Origin: JANYGM01 sp043764015
GTDB lineage: Bacteria; Bacteroidota; Bacteroidia; Cytophagales; Thermonemataceae
Direction of reading: 5' to 3'
Assembly: GCA_043764015.1 (NCBI GenBank)
Contig: JAYUKY010000040.1
Span: 1-16,297 of the forward strand
Length of the DNA stretch: 16,297 bases
Positions 7,437 through 13,291 of the stretch are shown in pieces (the stretch's first letter is position 1; each line of letters starts with the position of its first letter). The notes under the pieces are model-generated. The model searched no databases, was not told the DNA's origin, and saw only the letters and a list, made by a program, of their open reading frames with translations. A program made the translations under genes and the position numbers.

Positions 7437-8261
7437 ATGAAACAATTTTCTGTCATATTAAATAACAAAACATATTTTTTTGATCCCAAAAAACCGCTTA
7501 ATTTAGCCATAGAACTCGTGGCGGGTGAGGAAAATCCTAACTGTTATTATGCTGAAAATCCCGTTTTTGAAACCATAAAAGCTGACAATTTTATTGGAAG
7601 TGTGGTACAAGGAGGAAGTTGTAATTATCAGAAAATAATGCTCACACCACACGGAAATGGCACACATACAGAATGTTATGGGCATATTTCTGCTGATGAA
7701 AACGCTACTGTAAGTAAATGTTTTAACGAAAATTTGTTTGTAGCGCAACTCATCACACTTACACCAAAACAAAAAAAAACAACAGAAAAAAATAATACAG
7801 AAAGTAATGATTTTGTGGTTGATTTTGAGGAATTTTTATCACAAATAAAAGATAAAAATATAAGCGAAATTGAAGCAATTATCATACGGACTTTGCCAAA
7901 TAGTATAGAAAAAAAGACAAAGAAATATTCTAATACCAATCCACCTTACCTTGATTTTCGTATTTGTAAGTATCTGGCAGACAACAATATAAGGCATTTG
8001 TTGATAGATTTGCCTTCTGTGGACAAAGAAATTGATGGCGGAGAACTAAAAGTACACCACGCATTTTGGCGAATAGTTGATAATCAAGAACATAATCAGC
8101 AACAAAACAGTACAAATATTCGTAAAAATGCAGGAATTACTGAAATGATTTTTGTAGATAATGAAATAAAAGATGGAATGTATTTACTTGATTTACAAAT
8201 GATTAGAATGAATATTGATGCAGTTCCGAGTAAACCTATTTTATACGAATTGTATCAATAA
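7437..8261 (+). CDS. Cyclase / kynurenine formamidase-like hydrolase
   Basis: The 274-residue protein resembles the cyclase family (Pfam PF04199), metal-dependent hydrolases that include kynurenine formamidase. The metal-binding signature is recognisable but altered: HGNGTHTECYGH (72-83) instead of the canonical HxGTHxDxPxH, with Glu79 in place of Asp and no Pro. Further family-like stretches are LLIDLPSVDKEIDGG (near 185-199), HHAFW, and EMIFVDNEIKDGMYLLDLQ in the C-terminal part. No signal peptide is visible, so it is probably cytoplasmic. The substrate is unknown, and no tryptophan-catabolism gene is nearby to support a kynurenine role. It is 57 bp downstream of hemW on the same strand. 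Confidence 0.72.
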   Translation: MKQFSVILNNKTYFFDPKKPLNLAIELVAGEENPNCYYAENPVFETIKADNFIGSVVQGGSCNYQKIMLTPHGNGTHTECYGHISADENATVSKCFNENLFVAQLITLTPKQKKTTEKNNTESNDFVVDFEEFLSQIKDKNISEIEAIIIRTLPNSIEKKTKKYSNTNPPYLDFRICKYLADNNIRHLLIDLPSVDKEIDGGELKVHHAFWRIVDNQEHNQQQNSTNIRKNAGITEMIFVDNEIKDGMYLLDLQMIRMNIDAVPSKPILYELYQ

Positions 8262-8298
8262 AATTATAAAAAAAATAAAAAATATTGCAAATTTTTCT

Positions 8299-8306
8299 TA
8301 AATTTG
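8299..8306 (+). promoter_or_regulatory. Candidate -7 element for the small helical protein gene
   Basis: TAAATTTG matches the Bacteroidota TAnnTTTG element 17 bases upstream of the ATG at 8324. A TTG at the expected distance upstream is not present, so the promoter is only partly supported. Its position inside the longer reading frame from 8285 argues for the downstream start. Confidence 0.35.
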
Positions 8307-8323
8307 TACCAACTATCAAGACT

Positions 8324-8713
8324 ATGACAACAGAGCAAAAAAAAGCAATGTTATTACTAAAATCTGTTATTTTTCATTATCACGGACTTGATAATGACGA
8401 GAAACAGATATTAGAAGACTATGCAACATCAATAGACGCATCAGAAGAACTTGTTTGGGCGAATGATTTTGTACAAAAAGACTATTATACCGCTTTTGAG
8501 CGTGCTAGAACATATTTAGCTGAAATTGTTGCCCCTTTTGACAAAGAAACAAAACTTTCTTACCTCAAAACAGTTTGGGATACAAACTCTTCAAAAGGCA
8601 GCGTCAGCGAAATAGAAGCAACCGCAATGCTCAAATTAGCCAAAGATTGGCACATACAAACGGAACTTATTATGTTTGTGCGTAGCAAACACGTAGCCTC
8701 AATTACGAATTAG
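8324..8713 (+). CDS. Small helical protein, TerB-like
   Basis: This is an acidic, mostly helical 129-residue protein without signal peptide or membrane segment, so probably cytoplasmic. Residues about 78-120 (KLSYLKTVWDTNSSKGSVS, EIEATAMLKLAKDWHIQTEL) resemble the TerB-like pattern, in which a helix precedes a D-x-x-x-G-x-V/I-s-x-x-E loop and another helix. The similarity is weak, and function cannot be assigned. The start at 8324 (MTTEQKKAML) is preferred over 8285 because a promoter-like element lies between the two. The last codons (Ile-Thr-Asn-stop) are made of heptamer repeat sequence, so the natural C-terminus may have been altered by repeat expansion. A strong terminator follows. Confidence 0.7.
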   Translation: MTTEQKKAMLLLKSVIFHYHGLDNDEKQILEDYATSIDASEELVWANDFVQKDYYTAFERARTYLAEIVAPFDKETKLSYLKTVWDTNSSKGSVSEIEATAMLKLAKDWHIQTELIMFVRSKHVASITN

Positions 8714-8731
8714 GTTTAATTACGAATTACG
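8701..8731 (+). repeat. Heptamer array E (AATTACG type) overlapping a stop codon
   Basis: Units AATTACG (8701-8707) and AATTAGG (8708-8714) are followed after a 3-base phase shift by AATTACG (8718-8724) and AATTACG (8725-8731), then AAAAATACAAC. The second unit contains the stop codon of the preceding gene. AATTACG is intermediate between the AATTGTG and AAGTACG types, linking the two kinds of array into one family. Confidence 0.75.
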
Positions 8732-8774
8732 AAAAATACAACTATAACATAGTTTAATCCCTTGATAATCAATA

Positions 8775-8814
8775 AAAAGTTTTCTAAATATCAAATATTT
8801 GGAAAACTTTTTTT
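8775..8814 (+). terminator. Strong intrinsic terminator
   Basis: A 17-bp stem (8775-8791 with 8795-8811, one T-G wobble) with a 3-base loop runs into seven T residues (8808-8814). The complementary A-run on the left makes it potentially bidirectional. It closes the hemW-cyclase-TerB-like block. It lies in the 377-bp gene-free stretch 8714-9090, which also holds part of array E, a candidate -7 element at 8971 and array F; nothing else is recognisable there. Confidence 0.85.
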
Positions 8815-8970
8815 CGTAGAATCAAAAAAACTTCAAAAACTCCAAAAAAACACATCTTTATTTCTCAAAAAAACGTACATAAGTTTTAAGAATTATACGC
8901 AAGTGAAGTACAATTACGAAAAAAATAAAAAATAAATAGATATTCTATACATTTATTTAATAAAAATTGG

Positions 8971-8978
8971 TACTTTTG
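8971..8978 (+). promoter_or_regulatory. Candidate -7 element for the PorP-OmpA gene
   Basis: TACTTTTG fits TAnnTTTG about 110 bases upstream of the start at 9091. A matching TTG about 20 bases upstream is absent. If used, the leader of roughly 100 bases would contain heptamer array F. Confidence 0.35.
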
Positions 8979-9033
8979 CTTATACATATCAGATTAAACA
9001 ACTAGATATTAAGTAGAATTTGTTAATTAGTAT

Positions 9034-9072
9034 TTGTATTTATTCACAATTCACAATTCACAATTCACAATT
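9034..9072 (-). repeat. Heptamer array F (CACAATT x4) in the PorP-OmpA leader
   Basis: Four perfect CACAATT units (9045-9072) are preceded by TTGTATTTATT. On the minus strand this reads (AATTGTG)n followed by AATAAATACAA, the same boundary as arrays A and G with one base changed. It ends 18 bases before the ATG at 9091. Translating it would only add an artificial leader (FTIHNSQFTI), which is why the upstream ATG at 9034 is rejected. Confidence 0.85.
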
Positions 9073-9090
9073 ATTTGCACTTTAGACTTT

Positions 9091-10575
9091 ATGAAGAAAA
9101 ATTATCTTATATATTTTGTTTTGTTTTTATGTTTGATAAATTGTAAGAATGCTGCTGCTCAAAGCACTTTTTTCTCGCAATTTCATCAAACGCCAGCCCT
9201 TACAAATCCTGCTATGGTTGCAGGAGATGATATTTTTGCTATTTCTTTCCTCAATAGACAGCAAAATATTGGTATTGGAGCATTCACTACACAAACACTT
9301 TCTGTAAAATATCCCCTTATTGGCAAATACTCTGGTAAACGCTGGGGCGGAATAGGTGGAATGCTACTTAATGATGCCGCAGGGCAAGATAAAGTAGTTA
9401 AAACGGTGGGCGGTGCTGCTAATTTTGCATATAGTCGTCCACTCAAAAATAATATGTATGTTGCTTTGGGAGCGCAAGTAGGCTATTTTCAGCGTAGTTT
9501 AGACCAAACAAAACTCACCACAGGCGCACAATGGACAGGCTCTGCCTTTAATCCTGCTTTGCCTATTGGGGAGAATTTTACGAGTTTAAGTAAAGGCTTT
9601 TTAAGCGTAGAAGCTGGGCTTTTCTTTCATCAAGAAGATACTTTGCGCAGACAACGCTTTTATGTGGGCATCTCTGGAAGGCAACTAAATCAGGCAAATA
9701 CCTCGTTTACGCTTACTGAAAGTAAACTTCCTATTGTGCTTGTGGGTACAGCAGGTGTGAGAGCATTTCAGAATGATAATATTTCTGTTTTTCCTAATGT
9801 ACGTGTTATTCAACAAAATAACGTAAATCAGTTTAATGTTGGTTCTGCTTTTAAATATCATTTTGGGCAAAATACAGATGAAAATAATTTTTTTGCAGAA
9901 AATACGGTTGCCCTAAATGCTTGGTATTCTGTCAATAATGCTGTTATTGGTGGCGTAGAACTGAATTTGAAACGCTTTGCTTTGGGCGTTTCTTATGATT
10001 TCAATTCTACTAATCCTAAAAATTTAGGAACATCTTTTGGAGCATTGGAAGTAATGGTTTCATATAGAAAAGATTTAGGCTACAAACACAAACCAAAAGA
10101 AAAAGAAATTGATTCTACTGAAATTAAGAAAAAACTTTTGTTGAAGAAAAAAGCGGTTTTCTCTACGGATAGCACCACACAATATGCTGAAAAAGATGAA
10201 ACTCAAAGCACACATCAGACAACAGATACAGAATTTAGTTTAGTAAATAGAGGTGTTTTGTTCCCTTACAAACGTACAGATTTGAGTCCGTCAGCCAAAA
10301 TTATGCTGAATAAGCTCATAGAAACAATGAAAACTCGCCTTAATATTAACTTAGAAATCTCTGGACACGCTTGTAATACGGGTACGGCAGTAGAAAATCA
10401 GAAAATATCAGAGGGGCGTGTGGAGGCTATTTATGATTATTTCTTATTTAATGGAATTAGCCCAGAAAGGTTACTTCTCAAAGCATACGGAGATAAAAAA
10501 CCTATCACGCCAAACGACACAGAAGCAGGCAAAATTCGCAATAGACGTGTAGAATTCAGGGTAATTAAAAAATAA
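9091..10575 (+). CDS. PorP/SprF-family T9SS protein fused to an OmpA domain
   Basis: This is an outer-membrane protein of 494 residues. After a signal peptide (about 1-24, MKKNYLIYFVLFL to NAAAQ) comes the PorP/SprF N-terminus STFFSQFHQTPALTNPAM and a beta-barrel of about 300 residues. A charged linker follows (about 335-380, many Lys/Glu/Ser/Thr), then a C-terminal OmpA-like peptidoglycan-binding domain (about 387-494) with RGVLFPYKRTDLSPSAK, EISGHACNTG, the SEGR motif and NRRVEF. PorP/SprF proteins attach to the type IX secretion and gliding machinery; the OmpA domain should anchor this one to the cell wall. The porK-porN genes are not nearby, so this is probably one of several stand-alone paralogues. 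The start at 9091 places the signal peptide correctly. Family assignment is firm, precise role is not. Confidence 0.88.
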   Translation: MKKNYLIYFVLFLCLINCKNAAAQSTFFSQFHQTPALTNPAMVAGDDIFAISFLNRQQNIGIGAFTTQTLSVKYPLIGKYSGKRWGGIGGMLLNDAAGQDKVVKTVGGAANFAYSRPLKNNMYVALGAQVGYFQRSLDQTKLTTGAQWTGSAFNPALPIGENFTSLSKGFLSVEAGLFFHQEDTLRRQRFYVGISGRQLNQANTSFTLTESKLPIVLVGTAGVRAFQNDNISVFPNVRVIQQNNVNQFNVGSAFKYHFGQNTDENNFFAENTVALNAWYSVNNAVIGGVELNLKRFALGVSYDFNSTNPKNLGTSFGALEVMVSYRKDLGYKHKPKEKEIDSTEIKKKLLLKKKAVFSTDSTTQYAEKDETQSTHQTTDTEFSLVNRGVLFPYKRTDLSPSAKIMLNKLIETMKTRLNINLEISGHACNTGTAVENQKISEGRVEAIYDYFLFNGISPERLLLKAYGDKKPITPNDTEAGKIRNRRVEFRVIKK

Positions 10576-10579
10576 GTGA

Positions 10580-10607
10580 GAAGTTTGAGGTACGAGGTAC
10601 GAAAATT
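10580..10607 (+). repeat. Heptamer array I (AAGTTTG/AGGTACG type)
   Basis: Units AAGTTTG, AGGTACG, AGGTACG run from 10581 to 10601 and are followed by AAAATT. The 28 bases are identical to the inverted array at 1015-1042, including the flanking edge. It begins about 5 bases after the stop codon of the PorP-OmpA gene. Confidence 0.85.
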
Positions 10608-10652
10608 ACTGAAAATAAACAATTTTTGTTAATGTTTTGTTGAGTAAATAGA

Positions 10653-10692
10653 AAAAGCTTCACGAAAAATATCTAGTTTTTCGTGAAGTTTT
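10653..10692 (+). terminator. Terminator or leader hairpin upstream of the Sco1 gene
   Basis: CTTCACGAAAAA and TTTTTCGTGAAG pair over 12 bp, extended by AAAA/TTTT past a one-base bulge, with a 7-base loop and T-rich sequence after it. The simplest reading is the terminator of the PorP-OmpA gene. It ends only 23 bases before the Sco1-like start codon, leaving no room for a full promoter in between, so it may instead lie in the leader of that gene. Confidence 0.7.
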
Positions 10693-10715
10693 ATAGTTTT
10701 TAATTTTAACTTTTT

Positions 10716-11366
10716 ATGAAAAAAAATATTGCTATTTTGTTGCTATTGAATGTTTTAACTGTTTTTTCAAGTATTTTTTTGAGTGCTTGCCAAAATAATG
10801 ATAAACTTCCTATTTTGGGTTATAAAGAAACCAAAACAGAGTGGAAAGATGGCAAAGCTCAAATAGACACTATTTATCATACTATTTCACCATTTTCGTT
10901 TGTTAATCAGGATAATAAAACGATTACGGAGGCTGATTTTAAGGACAAAATTTATATAGTGGATTTTTTCTTTACCTCTTGTCCCACTATTTGCCCAAAA
11001 ATGAAACAACAACTTTTGAGGGTTTATGAGAAATTTGAGAAAAATGATAATGTTTTGATACTTTCTCATAGTATTGATACCAAAAATGATACCGTTGAAG
11101 TTTTGAAAGATTATGCTACTCGTTTGAAGGTAAAAAGCCCTAAATGGCAGTTTGTAACAGGAAAGAAAGAGAATATTTATAAAATGGCTCAAAACTATCT
11201 TGCTGCCGCACAAGAAGACAAAGAAGCAGATGGTGGCTATACACATAGCGGTTATTTGGCACTTATTGACAAACAAAAACGTATTAGAGGTTTGTATGAT
11301 GGTACAAAACCTGAAAGTGTAGATAAATTACTCCTTGACATTGAAAAATTATCAGAGGGAAAATAA
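10716..11366 (+). CDS. Sco1/SenC-family copper-binding lipoprotein
   Basis: This is a thioredoxin-fold protein of the Sco family, which delivers copper to or reduces thiols of cytochrome oxidase CuA sites. A lipoprotein signal with lipobox LSAC (22-25) predicts an acylated Cys25, so the protein is exported and membrane-bound. The metal/redox site is intact: TSCPTICPKM (87-96) with Cys89 and Cys93, and His177 in DGGYTHSGYLALID (172-185). Length (216 residues) is normal. The gene precedes an M15-like peptidase by one base and is two genes upstream of a small cytochrome c, which fits a respiratory-chain setting. Oxidase subunit genes are not in the window, so an oxidase-assembly role is inferred from the family only. 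Confidence 0.9.
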   Translation: MKKNIAILLLLNVLTVFSSIFLSACQNNDKLPILGYKETKTEWKDGKAQIDTIYHTISPFSFVNQDNKTITEADFKDKIYIVDFFFTSCPTICPKMKQQLLRVYEKFEKNDNVLILSHSIDTKNDTVEVLKDYATRLKVKSPKWQFVTGKKENIYKMAQNYLAAAQEDKEADGGYTHSGYLALIDKQKRIRGLYDGTKPESVDKLLLDIEKLSEGK

Positions 11367-11367
11367 T

Positions 11368-11895
11368 ATGAAAAATCTAATAATTTTATGGTCATTTCTT
11401 ATCAGTTTCGCTATTATTTCATCTTGCAAACAAGAAAAATCTTCAAATAAAGAAGAAAAAACAAGTAATGAAGAAATAAAAATAATAGATAAAGACACCA
11501 TAACAACAGATATTGAAGAGGATAACAAGCAACTTTATGCAAATTTAGTGTTGAAAGACAAACTTATCAAAGAAAAAATAATTGAAAAAGGATATAATTA
11601 TAGCGTTTTTAGAGTATCTTCTTTGAGAAATCAAAAAGAAAATGATTTATTGCCCTTGTCTGCAAAAAATTCATTTCATTTGCTAGGAAAAGCACTTGAT
11701 GTTATTATTTTGGATATAAATAAAGACTATCGTGTCAATTTGAAAGATGTTGATTTGTTTATTTCAATTATAAAAGAAGTTGAAACAGAAAATAAAGCAT
11801 TAGTTGGCGGAATTGGAACGTATAAAAATAAATGGTATAGCAAACAAATGGTGCATTTTGATACTAGAGGATATACCGCTTATTGGAATTATTAA
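11368..11895 (+). CDS. M15-like zinc peptidase lipoprotein (murein hydrolase type)
   Basis: This is a small exported lipoprotein, 175 residues, with lipobox ISSC (Cys20) followed by a Lys/Glu-rich linker. The C-terminal domain shows the M15/YcbK-like zinc pattern: SFHLLGKALDVIILDINKD (102-120) with His104 and Asp111, and MVHFDTRG (161-168) with His163 as the third ligand. GGIGTYKNKWY (147-157) fits the strand before it. Such enzymes cleave cross-links in peptidoglycan. The start at 11368 is chosen because it places the signal peptide correctly and lies one base after the Sco1-like stop codon; the frame could open at 11335, but that would overlap the upstream gene and add a non-signal leader. 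The tight junction implies translational coupling. Activity is inferred from motifs only. Confidence 0.75.
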   Translation: MKNLIILWSFLISFAIISSCKQEKSSNKEEKTSNEEIKIIDKDTITTDIEEDNKQLYANLVLKDKLIKEKIIEKGYNYSVFRVSSLRNQKENDLLPLSAKNSFHLLGKALDVIILDINKDYRVNLKDVDLFISIIKEVETENKALVGGIGTYKNKWYSKQMVHFDTRGYTAYWNY

Positions 11896-11913
11896 AAATT
11901 TTAAATCTATATA

Positions 11914-12324
11914 ATGAAAATAAATAAAATCATACTTTGGTTAGTGCCTATTGTGTTGATAGGAATGGTGCTAGCAAATGTACTTTTTAATAAAGCAAAA
12001 CCCCAAGGAGAGCGGCTTTTTGAGAATAATTGTGCTAATTGTCACATGGAGGCAGGCAAAGGTTTGCAGGAACTTATACCAACAGTGAGAAATGCGGATT
12101 ATGTTGTGAATAACCCTGAAAAACTTGCTTGTATCATCAGAAATGGCATAAAAGGTGAAATAATTGTCAATGGTAAAAAATACAATCAACCAATGACCGC
12201 TGCACCTCACCTTACTGAAATAGAAATTACTAATATTATAAACTATTTGCTGGAAATTCAAGAGAAAAAACAACAAAAACGTAATTTATTAGAGATACAA
12301 AAGGACTTGAGGAATTGTGAATAA
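11914..12324 (+). CDS. Membrane-anchored monohaem cytochrome c
   Basis: This is a class I c-type cytochrome of 136 residues. An N-terminal hydrophobic segment (about 6-25) is probably an uncleaved membrane anchor. The haem site is CANCH (40-44), and the axial methionine is Met94 in YNQPMTAAPHLTEIEI (90-105); the C-terminal helix EITNIINYLLEI follows as in the family. It should act as a periplasmic-side electron carrier. It lies 18 bp downstream of the M15-like gene in the same direction and next-but-one to the Sco1-like gene, consistent with a respiratory or redox unit. After residue about 118 a Lys/Gln-rich tail extends past the domain, and the last three residues (Asn-Cys-Glu) and the stop are formed by heptamer array G, so the tail end looks repeat-derived. 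Confidence 0.9.
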   Translation: MKINKIILWLVPIVLIGMVLANVLFNKAKPQGERLFENNCANCHMEAGKGLQELIPTVRNADYVVNNPEKLACIIRNGIKGEIIVNGKKYNQPMTAAPHLTEIEITNIINYLLEIQEKKQQKRNLLEIQKDLRNCE

Positions 12325-12361
12325 TTGTGAATTTTAAATTGTGAATTGTGAATGAATACAA
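12313..12361 (+). repeat. Heptamer array G (AATTGTG type) overlapping a stop codon
   Basis: AATTGTG (12313-12319) is followed by a 3-base shift and four phase-perfect units from 12323 to 12350 (AATTGTG, AATTTTA, AATTGTG, AATTGTG), then AATGAATACAA. The first unit encodes Asn-Cys of the cytochrome C-terminus, and the following AATAA gives its Glu codon end and stop. The last 25 bases equal 884-908. Confidence 0.85.
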
Positions 12362-12389
12362 TCAATAAATTATATCAAACTCAATTAAA

Positions 12390-13184
12390 ATGAATGTAAC
12401 TAAGAATATTTTTTTGATGATTTTTTTGCTACTTTTTTTGTCAAATTGTGGCGCACCAGAAAAACCAATAACGCCTCCAAAAGCTATTTCAAGCAATTAT
12501 ATCCTAATTTTCATTGATAAAACACTTAGTTTTAGTGATAAAAATCAGTACGTTATAGATAAATATAACAAAGCACTTCTTAAAATCATTCAGGAAAACA
12601 TCAAACAAAAAAATGATAAAATAGAATTGTATTTTGTTCACGACAATACGGCAGGCGCAAAAGTTTTTTCTTCTCAAATCAAAGCTGAATTACCAGATTC
12701 TGCGGGGCTAAACCCGACTGATTTGGTGGCATTGCGCAATGATTATCAACTACTTATCAAAAAGCAAAAGAATAAAATTATCAAACAAAGTACAGATGCT
12801 TTGCTTACAGATAATTCTAATGAAAGTGGAAAACATACAGACCTTCTGGCAACTATCAATATTATTGATAAAAAAAATAGTAAAAAGAAAGAAAATACTG
12901 TTTTTAAGGTTTTTTATTTGAGTGATATGGTGGAAAGTATGCCTAATATGGACAAACGAGATTTCCATAAAAGACCGCCCTATTCTGCAAAGGAAGCAGC
13001 AGAATGGGCGGTTTTAGATGCAAAAAAATTTACTGATATTGATATTGAAAATGTAGAAATCACTTATGTTTTGCCCTATTCTCCTATGACTTCTGGCTAC
13101 CAAAATAACCCTAATGTAGTTGCTTATTGGCAAAAACTCTTTGAAATTTTTGGTATTGATGAAATAAACGAACTAGAAAACTAG
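12390..13184 (+). CDS. VWA-domain lipoprotein
   Basis: The 264-residue exported lipoprotein has signal and lipobox LSNC (Cys20). A von Willebrand A-type fold is indicated by a hydrophobic strand leading into a MIDAS-like triad: IFIDKTLSFS (40-49; Asp43, Thr45 and Ser47 form D-x-T-x-S), Thr150 in GKHTDLL, and Asp179 in VFYLSDMVES (174-183). All three metal-site elements are therefore present in the right order, though with Thr for the first Ser. No specific function is known; VWA lipoproteins usually mediate protein-protein contacts. It lies 65 bp after the cytochrome gene, with an AATTGTG array in between. The stretch coding for residues about 196-208 contains a strong inverted repeat (12974-13012). 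Confidence 0.72.
   Translation: MNVTKNIFLMIFLLLFLSNCGAPEKPITPPKAISSNYILIFIDKTLSFSDKNQYVIDKYNKALLKIIQENIKQKNDKIELYFVHDNTAGAKVFSSQIKAELPDSAGLNPTDLVALRNDYQLLIKKQKNKIIKQSTDALLTDNSNESGKHTDLLATINIIDKKNSKKKENTVFKVFYLSDMVESMPNMDKRDFHKRPPYSAKEAAEWAVLDAKKFTDIDIENVEITYVLPYSPMTSGYQNNPNVVAYWQKLFEIFGIDEINELEN
12974..13012 (+). other. Strong hairpin inside the VWA gene
   Basis: ACCGCCC plus TATTCTGC (12974-12988) pairs with GCAGAATGGGCGGT (12999-13012), 14 bp with a single bulged T and a 10-base loop, followed by TTTTA. It is GC-richer than its surroundings and looks like a weak internal terminator or an inserted palindrome that keeps the reading frame. Confidence 0.65.
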
Positions 13185-13188
13185 GAAG

Positions 13189-13219
13189 AAGTACGAAGTT
13201 TGAGGTACGAAGCACGAAA
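13189..13219 (+). repeat. Heptamer array H1 (AAGTACG type)
   Basis: Units AAGTACG, AAGTTTG, AGGTACG, AAGCACG (13189-13216) are followed by AAATT. It begins 4 bases after the stop codon of the VWA gene and is inverted relative to array H2 on the other side of the short convergent gap. Confidence 0.85.
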
Positions 13220-13252
13220 TTATTATTGAAATATTGTAAAATCAAACTTAAG

Positions 13253-13291
13253 ATTTCGTACTTCATACCTCGTATTTCGTACCTCAAAATT
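13253..13291 (-). repeat. Heptamer array H2, inverted partner of H1
   Basis: Units CGTACTT, CATACCT, CGTATTT, CGTACCT, CAAAATT run in phase from 13257 to 13291, touching the stop codon of the propeller lipoprotein gene (13290-13292). Together with H1 it makes an imperfect inverted pair between two convergent genes, which could fold in either transcript; no conventional terminator is seen in this gap. Confidence 0.8.

Noticed and set aside
7503..7939. Overlapping antisense open frames within the cyclase gene
   Set aside because: The hydrophobic-looking translations mirror the sense codons; there is no independent evidence for a gene.
9034..9090. Upstream start of the PorP-OmpA gene at 9034
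   Set aside because: The extra 19 residues are translated heptamer repeat, and they would push the signal peptide away from the N-terminus; 9091 is a normal start.
10887..11276. 129-codon open frame antisense to the Sco1-like gene
   Set aside because: It lies wholly opposite a firmly identified gene, shows no recognisable motif, and its composition is what AT-rich antisense DNA gives.
11335..11367. Upstream start of the M15-like gene at 11335
   Set aside because: It overlaps the Sco1-like gene and adds 11 non-signal residues; the ATG at 11368 gives a proper lipoprotein signal.
11971..12276. 101-codon open frame antisense to the cytochrome c gene
   Set aside because: It is fully covered by the cytochrome gene with an intact haem motif; no promoter or family pattern supports it.
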